Positions 31,536 through 41,124 of a stretch of DNA of 64,000 nt are shown in pieces (position 1 is the first letter of the stretch; each line of letters starts with the position of its first letter). Made by a program: the position numbers and the translations under genes. The DNA is taken from assembly GCF_040496035.1 (NCBI RefSeq), contig NZ_JBEPJZ010000002.1, forward strand, positions 372,001 through 436,000, given 5' to 3'. The stretch comes from Agromyces sp. SYSU T00194. Lineage in GTDB: Bacteria; Actinomycetota; Actinomycetes; Actinomycetales; Microbacteriaceae. Under the pieces are notes generated by a model. It ran no database searches. It was not told the origin of the DNA and was given only the letters and a program-made list of their open reading frames with translations.

Positions 31536-32614
31536 GAACCGATCTCCTGGTACGCCGCGAACAGCAGCGACTGCTCGGGCGCCTGCAGCACGGTCGGCTT
31601 GGCGAGGTCGTCGAGCACGATGAAGCGCAGCATCGCGCCGCGGGCCTTCTTGTCCCGCTGCATGGTCGCGAGCAGCGTGTTCCACCGGCCGACGGGGTAG
31701 GTCGTGGGCAGGTTCAGCAGGTCGAGCACGCGGCGGTGCCGGTCGACGACCTCGTCGGAGAGCCGGCCCGCGAGGCGCGAGAGCTCGGCCGCGAACATCA
31801 TGCCCACCGCGACCGCGGCGCCGTGGCGCCACTGGTAGCGCTCGGCGTGCTCGATCGCGTGGCCGAGGGTGTGGCCGTAGTTGAGGATCTCGCGGAGGCC
31901 CTGCTCGGTGAAGTCCTCGCTGACGACCTCCGCCTTCATCGTGATCGCCAGTTCGAGGACACGGCGGAACTGCGGGGTCGACGGGTCGGTCGCGGCATCC
32001 GGGTCGGCCTCGATGACGTCGAGGATCTCGGGGTAGCGGATGAAGCCGGCCTTCACGATCTCGGCGAAGCCCGCGAGGATCTCGTTGCGCGACAGCGTGT
32101 CGAGGTGGTCGAGGTCGCAGAGCACCGCGGCCGGCGCGTAGAAGGCGCCCACGAGGTTCTTGCCCTCGGCGGTGTTGATGCCGGTCTTGCCGCCGACCGC
32201 AGCGTCGACCATGCCGAGCACCGTGGTCGGCACCTGCACGAGCTTCACCCCGCGCAGCCAGGTGGCCGCGACGAATCCCGCGAGATCGGTCACCGCTCCC
32301 CCGCCGAAGCCGATGACCGCATCGCTGCGGGTGAAGTCGGCCTGGCCCATGACCTGCCAGCAGAACGCGGCGACCTCGACGCGCTTGCCGGCCTCCGCGT
32401 CGGGCACCTCCGCGAGCAGCACCTCGTAGCGGCCCAGCAGCGCCTCGCGGAGCGCCGCGGCCTTCGCACCGAGCGTCGGCGGGTGCACCATGAGCACCTT
32501 CGCGACGCCGCCGCCCAGGGCGTCCGCCACGCCGTCGGCCGTGATGCCCCGCCCGACGCGCACGTCGTAGCCGTCGGCGCCGCCGACCCGGATCGTCGTC
32601 GTCTCGTCGGTCAC
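31532..32614 (-). CDS. aroB: 3-Dehydroquinate synthase
   Basis: NAD- and metal-dependent second enzyme of the shikimate pathway. The 360-residue protein shows IGFGGGAVTDLAGFVAATW, the metal-binding GHTLGHAIEH and KTGINTAEGKNLVGAF. The start is GTG at 32612-32614: GGAGG lies eight bases upstream and the GTG overlaps the aroK stop by four bases. An ATG at 32627-32629 lies upstream of that ribosome binding site and is unlikely to be used. Confidence 0.95.
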   Translation of the reverse strand: MTDETTTIRVGGADGYDVRVGRGITADGVADALGGGVAKVLMVHPPTLGAKAAALREALLGRYEVLLAEVPDAEAGKRVEVAAFCWQVMGQADFTRSDAVIGFGGGAVTDLAGFVAATWLRGVKLVQVPTTVLGMVDAAVGGKTGINTAEGKNLVGAFYAPAAVLCDLDHLDTLSRNEILAGFAEIVKAGFIRYPEILDVIEADPDAATDPSTPQFRRVLELAITMKAEVVSEDFTEQGLREILNYGHTLGHAIEHAERYQWRHGAAVAVGMMFAAELSRLAGRLSDEVVDRHRRVLDLLNLPTTYPVGRWNTLLATMQRDKKARGAMLRFIVLDDLAKPTVLQAPEQSLLFAAYQEIGS

Positions 32615-33126
32615 GTCTCGTTCCTCCACCAGTCGCAGATCAGGTCGGTCAGCTGGGCCGCGGTGCCGCTGCGCGTGTCGACCACGAGGTCGGCGAGCGC
32701 GTCGTAGACCGGCTTCCGCTCGGCCGCGATGCGGGTCCAGGTCTCGATGCCGCCGCCGTCGAGCAGCGGTCGGCGCGCGCCGGCCGCACCGAGCCGAGCC
32801 GCGACGGTGCGCGCATCGACGTGCAGCAGCACGACGGATGCCTCGCCGAGGTCCTCGCGCGTGCCCGCATCGAGCACCGCGCCGCCGCCGAGCGAGACGA
32901 CCGCCCGCTCGCGCAGCGCCGCGGCGACCGCGGTGCGCTCCTTCGCGCGGAACCCGGCCTCGCCCTCGGTCGCGAAGATCTCGTGGATGGGACCGTGCGC
33001 CGCCACGATCTCGGCGTCGGTGTCGATGAACGGCAGGTCCAGGGCGGCGGCGACCCGTCGGCCGAGCTTGGTCTTGCCCGATCCCATCGGGCCGATGAGC
33101 ACGAGCGGAAGGGGCCGCTCAGGCAT
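32611..33126 (-). CDS. aroK: Shikimate kinase
   Basis: Phosphorylates shikimate with ATP. The 171-residue protein has the P-loop [13 protein letters not shown], the substrate aspartate in [14 protein letters not shown], and SLGGGAVLD. The RxxLL lid region is [10 protein letters not shown]. It overlaps aroC by eight bases and aroB by four. Confidence 0.95.
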   Translation of the reverse strand: MPERPLPLVLIGPMGSGKTKLGRRVAAALDLPFIDTDAEIVAAHGPIHEIFATEGEAGFRAKERTAVAAALRERAVVSLGGGAVLDAGTREDLGEASVVLLHVDARTVAARLGAAGARRPLLDGGGIETWTRIAAERKPVYDALADLVVDTRSGTAAQLTDLICDWWRNET

Positions 33127-34339
33127 CCGCGTCGGCGGTCACGGCGGAGGCCACGTGCGTGGCGAGGCGCTCGGGGATGCCGTCGAGGTAGCCGCGCAGG
33201 TTGCGCGCGGTCTCGGCGACCGCGTCGCCGCCGAACTTCTCGAGCACCGCGTTGGCGAGCGTGAGCGCCACCATCGCCTCGGCGACCACGCCCGCGGCGG
33301 GCACCGCGCAGACGTCGGAGCGCTGGTGGTGCGCGGTCGCGGCCTCGCCGGACGCCACGTCGACCGTGCGCAGCGCACGCGGCACCGTCGCGATCGGCTT
33401 CATGCCCGCGCGCACCCGCAGGACGGTGCCCGTGGACATGCCGCCCTCGGTACCGCCGGCACGGTCGCTCACGCGCGAGATGAGCCCGTCGTCGAGGTCG
33501 AGCTCGTCGTGCGCCTCCGAGCCGCGGCGCGTCGTGGTGAGGAAGCCGTCGCCGACCTCCACGCCCTTGATCGCCTGGATGCCCATGAGGGCGGCGGCGA
33601 GCTGCGAGTCGAGACGTCGGTCCCAGTGCACGTGCGAGCCCAGCCCCGGAGGCACCCCGTAGGCGAGCACCTCGACCACGCCGCCGAGCGTGTCGCCCTC
33701 CTTGTGGGCGAGGTCGACCTCGGCCACCATGCGCGCCGAGGTCTCGGCGTCGAAGCACCGCAGCGGGTCGGCGTCGAGCGCGTCGACGTCGTCGGGCATC
33801 GGCAGCGGGCGTCCCTCGGGCACGCGCACCGGGCCGATCGCGATCGTGTGGGCGACCAGGCGGATGCCGAGCCCCGCGAGGAACGACCGCGCGACGGCGC
33901 CGAGCGCCACGCGCGCGGCGGTCTCGCGGGCGCTCGCGCGCTCGAGCACCGGCCGCGCCTCGTCGAAGCCGTACTTCTGCATGCCGACGAGGTCGGCGTG
34001 GCCCGGACGCGGTCGCGTGAGCGGCGCACCGCGGCCGCGCGAGAGCCGCTCGGGATCGACGGGCTCGGGGCTCATGACCTCGGTCCACTTCGGCCACTCG
34101 GTATTGCCGATGCGCAGCGCGATCGGACTGCCCATGCTGAGGCCGTGGCGCACGCCGCCGGAGATCGCGAGCTCGTCCTGCTCGAACTTCATGCGTGCGC
34201 CGCGCCCGTAGCCGAGCTTGCGACGAGCGAGGTCGGAGCGGATGTCGTCGAGCGCGACCGGCACGCCCGCCGGCAGGCCCTCGAGGACGGCGACGAGTTC
34301 GGGGCCGTGCGATTCCCCCGCGGTGAGCCATCGAAGCAT
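33119..34339 (-). CDS. aroC: Chorismate synthase
   Basis: Final shikimate-pathway enzyme, needing reduced FMN; its product feeds TrpE in this window. The 406-residue protein begins [16 protein letters not shown], has [18 protein letters not shown] and SGGVRHG, and ends with [14 protein letters not shown]. The ATG at 34337-34339 gives the family-standard N-terminus. It lies five bases after aroE. Confidence 0.96.
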   Translation of the reverse strand: MLRWLTAGESHGPELVAVLEGLPAGVPVALDDIRSDLARRKLGYGRGARMKFEQDELAISGGVRHGLSMGSPIALRIGNTEWPKWTEVMSPEPVDPERLSRGRGAPLTRPRPGHADLVGMQKYGFDEARPVLERASARETAARVALGAVARSFLAGLGIRLVAHTIAIGPVRVPEGRPLPMPDDVDALDADPLRCFDAETSARMVAEVDLAHKEGDTLGGVVEVLAYGVPPGLGSHVHWDRRLDSQLAAALMGIQAIKGVEVGDGFLTTTRRGSEAHDELDLDDGLISRVSDRAGGTEGGMSTGTVLRVRAGMKPIATVPRALRTVDVASGEAATAHHQRSDVCAVPAAGVVAEAMVALTLANAVLEKFGGDAVAETARNLRGYLDGIPERLATHVASAVTADADA

Positions 34340-34344
34340 GGGGA

Positions 34345-35202
34345 CTATCCTCCCATGTCGTCGAGCGCATGACGCATCGCAGCGAGCACGGCCGCCTCGT
34401 CGGGCAACTGGGCGCCCGGGTCGCCGAAGGCGAAGATGCGCACCTGCACGAGCGCCTGGTGCAGCAGCATCGGCAGTCCGGAGATCACCGGCCTGCTCGC
34501 ATCCGACCAGATCGAGGAGGTCGCGGTCGGCCACGGGGCGTAGACGACGTCGAACAGGGTCGACGACGCGACGAGGGCCTCGTCGACCCGGACTCCGGGC
34601 GCCGTGCCGCCGGGCAGGCAGCCCACCGCGAGACTCGCCGGGCCCGCGTCGGCGAGGCCGGCGAGCGGCAGCGCGCGCACGTCGACCCCGAGCTCCGGCC
34701 CGAGCGCGACGAGTCCGTCGGCCTTCGCCGGCGTGCGCGCGTAGACGTCGACCCGGTCTGCGCCGAGCTCCGCGATCGCGACGAGCGCCGACGTCGCGGT
34801 CGCACCGGCGCCGACCAGCACCGCCCGGCCGACCTCGCCGACGCCCCGCTCGCCGAGCGCGCGCACGATGCCCGCGACATCCGTGTTGAAGCCGAGCAAT
34901 CGTCCGTCGTCGGCCCGGAGCACCGTGTTCACGGCGTTCGTGAGGCGCGCGACGCGGTCGATCCCGTCGAGCGCGGGGATCACGTCGCGCTTCAGGGGCA
35001 TCGTCAGTGACAGCCCCCGCCACGGGTCCCGGAGGGCCCGCACGAAGTCCGCGATGCCGTCGCCGGTCATCTCGATGGCCTCGTAGGTCCAGTCCAGGCC
35101 GAGCGCGCCGTAGGCGGCCCGATGCAGGGTCGGGCTCAGGGAGTGCGCGATCGGCGAGCCGAGCACCGCGAGGCGCCGCCCTCGCGGGAGCTCAGCCGCC
35201 AT
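34345..35202 (-). CDS. aroE: Shikimate dehydrogenase
   Basis: Reduces 3-dehydroshikimate with NADPH. The 285-residue protein shows the substrate segment [17 protein letters not shown], the catalytic lysine in [18 protein letters not shown] with the catalytic aspartate, and the nucleotide loop [12 protein letters not shown], in which the usual GAGGAA is GAGATA. It could be one of several AroE paralogues; position in the aro unit supports the true biosynthetic enzyme. It overlaps mltG by 11 bases. Confidence 0.92.
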   Translation of the reverse strand: MAAELPRGRRLAVLGSPIAHSLSPTLHRAAYGALGLDWTYEAIEMTGDGIADFVRALRDPWRGLSLTMPLKRDVIPALDGIDRVARLTNAVNTVLRADDGRLLGFNTDVAGIVRALGERGVGEVGRAVLVGAGATATSALVAIAELGADRVDVYARTPAKADGLVALGPELGVDVRALPLAGLADAGPASLAVGCLPGGTAPGVRVDEALVASSTLFDVVYAPWPTATSSIWSDASRPVISGLPMLLHQALVQVRIFAFGDPGAQLPDEAAVLAAMRHALDDMGG

Positions 35203-36646
35203 ATTCGGGGTGGTCGCGGAGCCAGGCCTGGTACTGGGCGACGGCCGCCTCGTGCTCCGCGAGGGTCGTGCTGAACACGGTCTCGCCGGTATCGAGGTTC
35301 ACCGTCACGAAGTACACCCAGGTGCCGTCGGCGGGGTGCAGCGCGGCGTCGATGCCCAGGTCGCCCGGGTTGCCGATCGGTCCGGGCGGCAGCCCCGGGT
35401 GCACGTACGAGTTGTAGGGGTTCGACGCGTCGGCGCGCTCGGCGTCGGTGGTCGTGATCACGCCGTCCTCGCCGATGCCGTAGTGCACGGTCGAGTCGAA
35501 CTGGAGCAGGCCGTTCGTGGGCGAGTCGTCCGACAGTCGGTTCCGGATGACCCGCGACACCTTGTAGTAGTCGTCTCGCAGGCCCGCCTCGCGCTCCAGC
35601 ATCGAGGCGATGATGATCGTCTCCCAGCGGTCCTCGGGGGCGACCCCCGCCTCGTCGAGCGCCTGGAACTGGCGATCGACCAGGGTGCGGACGACCTCCT
35701 CGGCCGTCGCGTCGGGTCCGAACGTGTACGTCGCCGGGAAGAGGAAGCCCTCGACCGTCGTCGCCTCGTCGGGCAGGCCCAGGGCGGCGGGGTCGGACGC
35801 CGCGGCCTCGAGGTCCTCGACCGGGATGCCCGTTCCCTGCGCCGCCGCGGAGAGCGCGTTGTCGGCCCACATGCCCTCGGTGATGACGAAGGTGTTCTCG
35901 AGCCGGTTGGCCTCGTCGAGCAGCGCGTCGAGCGCGGCCTGCGCGCTCATCTCGGCGGCGAGCTGGTACGCCCCGGGGTAGAAGACCGGGTTCTGCTCGA
36001 GGATGAGCTCGTAGAACGCGTCGAACGAGGCGGTCACGCCCTGGTCGTGGAGGTTCGCGGCGATGTCCTCCCCGGTGTCGCCGTCCTCGATCATGAAGAC
36101 GAGTTCGCCGGTGCCCGCACCCGAGTAGTCGGGCGCGGGCTCGAACCGCTCCATGAACGTCGCGAGCGGCGCCTGCACGGCGAAGTAGCCGCCGACGAGC
36201 GCGCCCACGATGATGAGCACGACGATCAGGCAGCCCCAGCCACCCCGGCGCCGCGGCGGCGCCGTCTCATGCGCGTCGCCGAACTCGAGGCCCGCCGGGC
36301 CGTCGTTCGCGGGCCGCCGCTGCGCCCCGGATGACGGCGTGGCGTTCCGCTGCGGCGCGGCCTGGCCCGCCGGGGTCCGCTGCGGGCCGGTCGCCGCCTC
36401 GCGTGCGTCCCGTCGCGAGCCGGAGCCCTTGCGCCCCCGGGCCGCTGCAGCCGCGGCGGCGGCCTCGGCCTCGCGCGCCTCGCGGCGCGTCATCGGCCGG
36501 CCGGTGGGCGCCTCCCCGCCCTCCGGGGCCGGCGGCGGTGCCGGCCGCCCGCCGCCGGGCACGCCGGTCAGGACGTGGTCCCAATCGAGACCGTCGTCGT
36601 GGCGTGCGCGCGAGTCGCGTCCGTCGCTCGGCGGGGGGAATGACAC
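35192..36646 (-). CDS. mltG: Endolytic murein transglycosylase MltG
   Basis: Membrane-anchored lytic transglycosylase that cuts new glycan strands and sets their length. The 484-residue protein has a long cytoplasmic N-terminal tail of about 135 residues rich in Ala, Arg, Pro and Glu (including a run of eight alanines), one membrane segment (about 137-157), a LysM-like subdomain (around 175-240) and the YceG catalytic domain with the Glu of ASMLEREAG near residue 350 and LQFDSTVHYGIG. The start GTG at 36644-36646 lies five bases after the ruvX stop, with GAAGGA 11 bases upstream. The order alaS-ruvX-mltG-aroE is conserved in Actinobacteria. Confidence 0.93.
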   Translation of the reverse strand: MSFPPPSDGRDSRARHDDGLDWDHVLTGVPGGGRPAPPPAPEGGEAPTGRPMTRREAREAEAAAAAAAARGRKGSGSRRDAREAATGPQRTPAGQAAPQRNATPSSGAQRRPANDGPAGLEFGDAHETAPPRRRGGWGCLIVVLIIVGALVGGYFAVQAPLATFMERFEPAPDYSGAGTGELVFMIEDGDTGEDIAANLHDQGVTASFDAFYELILEQNPVFYPGAYQLAAEMSAQAALDALLDEANRLENTFVITEGMWADNALSAAAQGTGIPVEDLEAAASDPAALGLPDEATTVEGFLFPATYTFGPDATAEEVVRTLVDRQFQALDEAGVAPEDRWETIIIASMLEREAGLRDDYYKVSRVIRNRLSDDSPTNGLLQFDSTVHYGIGEDGVITTTDAERADASNPYNSYVHPGLPPGPIGNPGDLGIDAALHPADGTWVYFVTVNLDTGETVFSTTLAEHEAAVAQYQAWLRDHPEYGG

Positions 36647-36651
36647 GGGGG

Positions 36652-37128
36652 CTAGGGTCCTTCGTTCGGGTCGACCAGCGATCCCGGCGGCGTCGTAGCC
36701 GACCGCTCGGCATCGAGGGCGTGCTGGAGAATGATAACCGCAGCCACCTGGTCGACGACCGGACGGTGGTGCTTGGTGCGCTTGCCGGAGCTCCGCAGCG
36801 CCGAGTGCGCGGAGACGGTGGAGAGCCGCTCGTCGACGAGGCGCACGGGCACCCGCGCGGCCGCGGCGAGTCGCCCCGCGAAGGCGACCGCGTCGTCCGT
36901 CGACGCCGTCGCGGCGCCGGACATCGAGAGCGGATGCCCCACGACGATCTCGATCGCGTCGAGCTCGTCGGCCAGGCCGACGATGCGGCCGACGTCCGCC
37001 CCCGACTCGTCGTCGCGCGGCACGGTCTCGACCGGCGTCGCCAGCATGGCGTGCGGGTCGCAGCGCGCCACGCCCACCCGGGCGCGCCCCACGTCGACCC
37101 CGATCCGCACCCCCGGGCGCAGCGTCAC
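36652..37128 (-). CDS. ruvX: Putative pre-16S rRNA nuclease / Holliday-junction resolvase-like YqgF
   Basis: RNase H-fold nuclease thought to trim the 5' end of 16S rRNA. The 158-residue product starts near the strand RIGVDVGRARVGVARCD with the first catalytic aspartate, has VGHPLSMSG and VRLVDERLSTV with the Glu, and ends with DQVAAVIILQHAL, where the last Asp lies. The start is GTG at 37126-37128, overlapping the alaS stop by four bases. Confidence 0.92.
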   Translation of the reverse strand: MTLRPGVRIGVDVGRARVGVARCDPHAMLATPVETVPRDDESGADVGRIVGLADELDAIEIVVGHPLSMSGAATASTDDAVAFAGRLAAAARVPVRLVDERLSTVSAHSALRSSGKRTKHHRPVVDQVAAVIILQHALDAERSATTPPGSLVDPNEGP

Positions 37129-39779
37129 GCGACCGCCCGGCGCACGGCCTCGAGCGCCGCGGGGATCGCGGAGGCGTCCTGCCCGCCGCCCTGCGCGAGG
37201 TCGTCCTTGCCACCGCCGCCACCGCCGAGCACGCCCGCCATCTGCTTCGCGAGGGCGCCCGCCTTGAGCCCGTGCTCGCGGGCGGCGGGGTTCGTGGCGA
37301 CGATCGCCACCGGGCGGGACTTCACGACCGCGGTGAGCGCCACGACCGCGGCATCCGTGCCGAGGCGCTCGCGCACGCCCGTCGCGAGCATGCGCAGGTC
37401 GTCGCCCGAGCCCAGTTCGCCGAGGTCCTCGGCGATCAGTCGGACGTCGCCGATCCGTGCGGCCTGCGCGGCGATCGAGGGGATGCGGTCGGCCAGGGCG
37501 CGAGCCTCGTACTGGGCGATGCGCTTCTCGGCGGCCTTGAGGCCCTGCACGAGTTCGTTGACGCGGTCGACCAGCTGGTCCTGCGGCGTCTTGAGGTTGC
37601 TGGTGAGCTCGGCGACGAGCGCGCGCTCCGCGGCGAAGCGGCGGAACGCGTCGAGGCCGACGAGCGACTCGACGCGGCGGATGGTCGAGCCGACCGACGA
37701 CTCGCCGATCAGGTTGATCATGCCGATCTCGGCACTCGTGCGCACGTGGGTGCCGGCGCACAGCTCGCGCGACCACGGGCCGCCGATGTCGACGACGCGC
37801 ACGACGTCGCCGTACTTCTCGCCGAACAGCGCCATCGCCCCGAGCTCCTTCGCCTCCGCGAGCGGCATCTCGCGCGTGACGACCTCGAGGTTGTCGCGCA
37901 CGGCATTGTTCGAGATCTCCTCGATCTCGCTGCGCGTCTCGGCCGACAGCGCGCTGTTCCAGCCGAAGTCGAGCCGCAGGTAGCCGGCCTTGTTGAACGA
38001 GCCCGACTGGTGCGCGTTCGGGCCGAGCACCTGGCGGAGCGCGGCGTGGATCACGTGGGTGCCCGAGTGCGCCTGGGTCGCGCCGCGCCGGTAGGTCTCG
38101 TCCACCAGCGTGGTCGCGCGATCGCCGACGGCGACCTGCCCGCTCGTCACCTCGACCGTGTGGCTGATCAGCCCCTTGACGGGCTTCTGCACGTCGAGCA
38201 CCTTCAGCTCGTAGCCGTCGCCCACGATGAGTCCCTGGTCGGCGGCCTGGCCGCCGGACTCCGCGTAGAGCGACGTCTCGGCGAGCACGACCTCCGCGGT
38301 CTGCCCCGCGGTGGCGACCGCGACCGGGCGGCCTGCGACGAGCAGGCCGAGCACCGACGACTCGGTCGTGAGGTCGGTGTACCCCGTGAAGACGGTCTCG
38401 CCCCGAGCGCGCAGGTCGGCGTAGACCGACAGGTCGGCCAGCGCCTTCTTCTTCGACTTCGCGTCGGCCTTCGCACGCGAGCGCTGCTCGGCCATCAGCG
38501 TGTCGAACGCGCCGCGATCGACCGAGAGCCCGGCCTCCTCGGCCATCTCGAGCGTGAGCTCGATCGGGAACCCGTAGGTGTCGTGCAGCAGGAACGCGGT
38601 GTCGCCCGGCAGCGCGGTGCTGCCCGCCTCCTTCGTCGACCCGACCGCGAGGTCGAGGATCGACGTGCCCGCGGTCAGCGTGCGGAGGAAGGTCTCCTCC
38701 TCGCCGAGCGCGAGCTGCGAGATCTGCCCGTAGTCGTGCTCGACCTCGGGATATGCGGCCTTCATCGCGTCCCGCGAGGCGCCGAACAGGGTGGCGAACG
38801 TCGGCTCCTCGACGCCGAGCAGGCGCATGGCGCGGATGGAGCGTCGCAGCAGGCGGCGCAGGATGTACCCGCGACCCTCGTTCGAGGGCGCCACCCCGTC
38901 GCTCATGAGCATCAGCGAGGAGCGCACGTGGTCGGCGATGACGCGCATGCGCACGTCGTCCTCGTGGTCGGCGCCGTAGCGTCGGCCCGAGAGCTCGGCC
39001 GCGGCGTCGAGCACCGGGCGCACCTGGTCGATCTCGTACATGTTGTCGACGCCCTGCTTGAGGAACGCGACGCGCTCGAGGCCCATGCCGGTGTCGATGT
39101 TCTTCTTCGGCAGCTCGCCCACGATGCGGAAGTCGGTCTTCGACCGGACGTCCTCGATGAGGTACTGCATGAACACCAGGTTCCAGATCTCCACGTAGCG
39201 GTCGTCGTCCGTGGCGGGACCGCCGTCGACGCCGTACGCCGGGCCGCGGTCGAAGAAGATCTCCGAGCACGGCCCGGCGGGGCCGGGCTGGCCGGTGGAC
39301 CAGTAGTTGGTGTCCTTGTCGAGCCGCTGGATGCGGTCGTCGGGCAACCCCGCGATCCGCTTCCACAGCGCGATCGCCTCGTCGTCGTCCTTGTAGACGG
39401 TGACCCACAGGTCGCGCTCGTCGAACCCGTAGCCGCCCGCGGACTCTGGCGTGGTGAGCAGCTCCCACGCGTACCCGATGGCGCCTTCCTTGAAGTAGTC
39501 GCCGAACGAGAAGTTGCCGTTCATCTGGAAGAACGTGCCGTGACGCGGCGTGCGGCCGACCTCCTCGATGTCGTTCGTGCGGATGCACTTCTGCACGCTC
39601 GTGGCGCGCGGGAACGGCGCCGGCACGACCCCGGTGAGGTACGGCACGAACGGCACCATGCCGGCCACCGTGAACATCAGGGTGGGGTCGTCGCTCACGA
39701 GCGAGGCGGAGGGGACGACGGTGTGTCCGCGCTGGGCGAAGTAGTCCAGCCAGCGCTGGCGGATGTCGGCAGTCTGCAT
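37125..39779 (-). CDS. alaS: Alanyl-tRNA synthetase
   Basis: Charges tRNA-Ala and edits Ser/Gly mischarging. The 884-residue protein begins MQTADIRQRWLDYFAQRGH, with motif 1 to 3 class II core up to about residue 400, an editing domain with zinc ligands HSGTHVIHAAL and CAGTHVRTSAEIG, and the C-terminal oligomerisation domain containing a GGGGGGKDDLAQGGG stretch. A spacer of 61 bases separates it from the small upstream gene. Confidence 0.97.
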   Translation of the reverse strand: MQTADIRQRWLDYFAQRGHTVVPSASLVSDDPTLMFTVAGMVPFVPYLTGVVPAPFPRATSVQKCIRTNDIEEVGRTPRHGTFFQMNGNFSFGDYFKEGAIGYAWELLTTPESAGGYGFDERDLWVTVYKDDDEAIALWKRIAGLPDDRIQRLDKDTNYWSTGQPGPAGPCSEIFFDRGPAYGVDGGPATDDDRYVEIWNLVFMQYLIEDVRSKTDFRIVGELPKKNIDTGMGLERVAFLKQGVDNMYEIDQVRPVLDAAAELSGRRYGADHEDDVRMRVIADHVRSSLMLMSDGVAPSNEGRGYILRRLLRRSIRAMRLLGVEEPTFATLFGASRDAMKAAYPEVEHDYGQISQLALGEEETFLRTLTAGTSILDLAVGSTKEAGSTALPGDTAFLLHDTYGFPIELTLEMAEEAGLSVDRGAFDTLMAEQRSRAKADAKSKKKALADLSVYADLRARGETVFTGYTDLTTESSVLGLLVAGRPVAVATAGQTAEVVLAETSLYAESGGQAADQGLIVGDGYELKVLDVQKPVKGLISHTVEVTSGQVAVGDRATTLVDETYRRGATQAHSGTHVIHAALRQVLGPNAHQSGSFNKAGYLRLDFGWNSALSAETRSEIEEISNNAVRDNLEVVTREMPLAEAKELGAMALFGEKYGDVVRVVDIGGPWSRELCAGTHVRTSAEIGMINLIGESSVGSTIRRVESLVGLDAFRRFAAERALVAELTSNLKTPQDQLVDRVNELVQGLKAAEKRIAQYEARALADRIPSIAAQAARIGDVRLIAEDLGELGSGDDLRMLATGVRERLGTDAAVVALTAVVKSRPVAIVATNPAAREHGLKAGALAKQMAGVLGGGGGGKDDLAQGGGQDASAIPAALEAVRRAVA

Positions 39780-39840
39780 GGTTCCGTTCAGGGGTGGTCG
39801 TCACCCGCGGCGGCGGGTGGGGCGGTGCGGTGCGGGTGGC

Positions 39841-40125
39841 CTAGGACTTCGCGTCCTCGGCGGCCTCGGCGACCTCCTCGGCCGCGTCCGCGAGCTCGTC
39901 CGCGGTCTCCGCGGCGGCCTCCTTGGCGCTGGCCACGACCTCGTCGACCATGGCGCGGAGCTCGGCCTCGCGCGCGTGGTAGCCGTCGGCCACGGCCTTG
40001 CCGAACTCCTTCGCACGTGCGTCGACGGTCGCGAAGAACTGCTGGCCCTGCTGGGTCTTGTTGACCTGGTGCGCGGCGACGAATCCGGCCGCAACGCCGA
40101 CGGTGAACCAGAGGATGTTCTTCAT
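39841..40125 (-). CDS. Small membrane protein with charged helical tail (YtxH-like)
   Basis: A 94-residue protein. Residues 3-20 (NILWFTVGVAAGFVAAHQ) form one membrane segment; the rest is a predicted coiled helix that becomes almost entirely Ala, Glu and Asp towards the C-terminus. The shape resembles YtxH/DUF948-type proteins often found beside alaS in Actinobacteria, but no function is assigned. The ATG at 40123-40125 has AAGGAG six bases upstream. A minus-strand TAGACT at 40,179-40,184 is a possible -10 element for this gene and alaS. Confidence 0.78.
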   Translation of the reverse strand: MKNILWFTVGVAAGFVAAHQVNKTQQGQQFFATVDARAKEFGKAVADGYHAREAELRAMVDEVVASAKEAAAETADELADAAEEVAEAAEDAKS

Positions 40126-40244
40126 TGCTGTCTCCTTCACTGCTTGTCGTGTGCCTGCGACGCGGCGCGCCGGGGACCAGTCTAGTGGCGTCGTCGGGGG
40201 CCACCGCCCGCCGCGGCACGGGTTCCCGGAGCGAGCGCCGGGGA

Positions 40245-40286
40245 CGACGAAGGGGGCCGTGGCACGAGCCACGACCCCCTTCGTCG
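40245..40286 (-). terminator. Rho-independent-type terminator after rpsD
   Basis: A 19-base arm (40,245-40,263) pairs with 40,268-40,286 around a four-base loop ACGA, with a single mismatch. It lies eight bases beyond the rpsD stop. No U-run follows, which is usual for actinobacterial terminators. This is the strongest hairpin seen in the window and separates rpsD from the alaS-mltG-aro unit. Confidence 0.8.
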
Positions 40287-40294
40287 AACGGATG

Positions 40295-40924
40295 TCAGCG
40301 AGCGGCGTAGTACTCGACGACCAGCTGGACCTCGCAGGTCACGGGGACCTCGGCGCGCTTCGGGCGACGCACGAGCTTCGCCTGCAGCTTGTCGAGCTCG
40401 ACCTCGAGGTAGCCCGGGGTCTTCGGGAGCACGTCGACGTGACCGCCGGCGGCCGCGACCTGGAACGGCTCGGAGCCCTCGGAACGGGTCTTGACGCCGA
40501 TGGTCTGGCCCGGCTTCACGCGGAACGAGGGACGGTCGACGAGCTTGCCGTCGACGAGGATGTGGCGGTGCACGACGAACTGGCGTGCCTGCGCGGTGGT
40601 GCGGGCGAAGCCGGCGCGCAGCACGAGCGCGTCGAGGCGCATCTCGAGCAGCTCGACGAGGTTCTCGCCGGTGGCGCCCTCGGTGCGCTTGGCCTCGTTG
40701 TAGGCGATGCGCAGCTGCTTCTCGCGGATGCCGTACTGGGCCCGGAGGCGCTGCTTCTCGCGGAGGCGGATGGCGTAGTCGGAGTCGGCCTTGCGCTTGG
40801 TGCGGCCGTGCTCGCCCGGTGCGTAGGGGCGCTTCTCCATGTGGCGCGCGGCCTTCGGGGTCAGCGGGATGCCCAGGGCGCGCGAGAGGCGGGTCTTGCT
40901 ACGGGTGCGTGACGTGGTGGACAC
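40295..40924 (-). CDS. rpsD: 30S ribosomal protein S4
   Basis: Primary 16S rRNA-binding protein of the small subunit. The 209-residue protein has the S4 RNA-binding domain (about 98-160; MRLDALVLRAGFARTTAQARQ is the entry helix). It lacks the N-terminal four-cysteine zinc site of the other S4 type, so it is the zinc-independent form. The start is GTG at 40922-40924 with AAAGGA five bases upstream. It is monocistronic here, flanked by a long leader and a strong terminator. Confidence 0.96.
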   Translation of the reverse strand: MSTTSRTRSKTRLSRALGIPLTPKAARHMEKRPYAPGEHGRTKRKADSDYAIRLREKQRLRAQYGIREKQLRIAYNEAKRTEGATGENLVELLEMRLDALVLRAGFARTTAQARQFVVHRHILVDGKLVDRPSFRVKPGQTIGVKTRSEGSEPFQVAAAGGHVDVLPKTPGYLEVELDKLQAKLVRRPKRAEVPVTCEVQLVVEYYAAR

Positions 40925-41085
40925 GGGTTCCTTTCGGAGGGGATGCTCGTACGTATGGACTCCCGGGCACAGCGCACGGGAGGAAGTATGAGGGATTCGC
41001 CTGGGGGCGACCGGCTACAGGTCGCATCCGTTCGCCGTGGTTCTCCGCGCAGCCGCTCGCTGAGACCTGGCTTCAGGCCGCATCG

Positions 41086-41091
41086 ATGGTA
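41086..41091 (-). promoter_or_regulatory. Candidate -10 element for rpsD
   Basis: GCTACCAT on the minus strand gives TACCAT as a -10, about 160 bases before the rpsD start. A transcript from here would have a leader of about 155 bases, long enough for autogenous control by S4, though no known S4 target structure was recognised. A -35 (TTCGGC) is only present at a poor 19-base spacing. Confidence 0.35.
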
Positions 41092-41124
41092 GCACGAAGC
41101 GGATGCCCCGGCCGAACCACGCGC

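Noticed and set aside
32615..32629. Upstream ATG (32,627-32,629) as the aroB start
   Set aside because: The GGAGG ribosome binding site lies downstream of it, and the GTG at 32,612-32,614 gives the normal N-terminus and a four-base overlap with aroK.
40925..41124. Possible small RNA gene in the 200-base spacer between rpsD and rarA
   Set aside because: Some local inverted repeats exist, but there is no clear promoter-terminator pair apart from the rpsD promoter; it is better explained as the rpsD leader.
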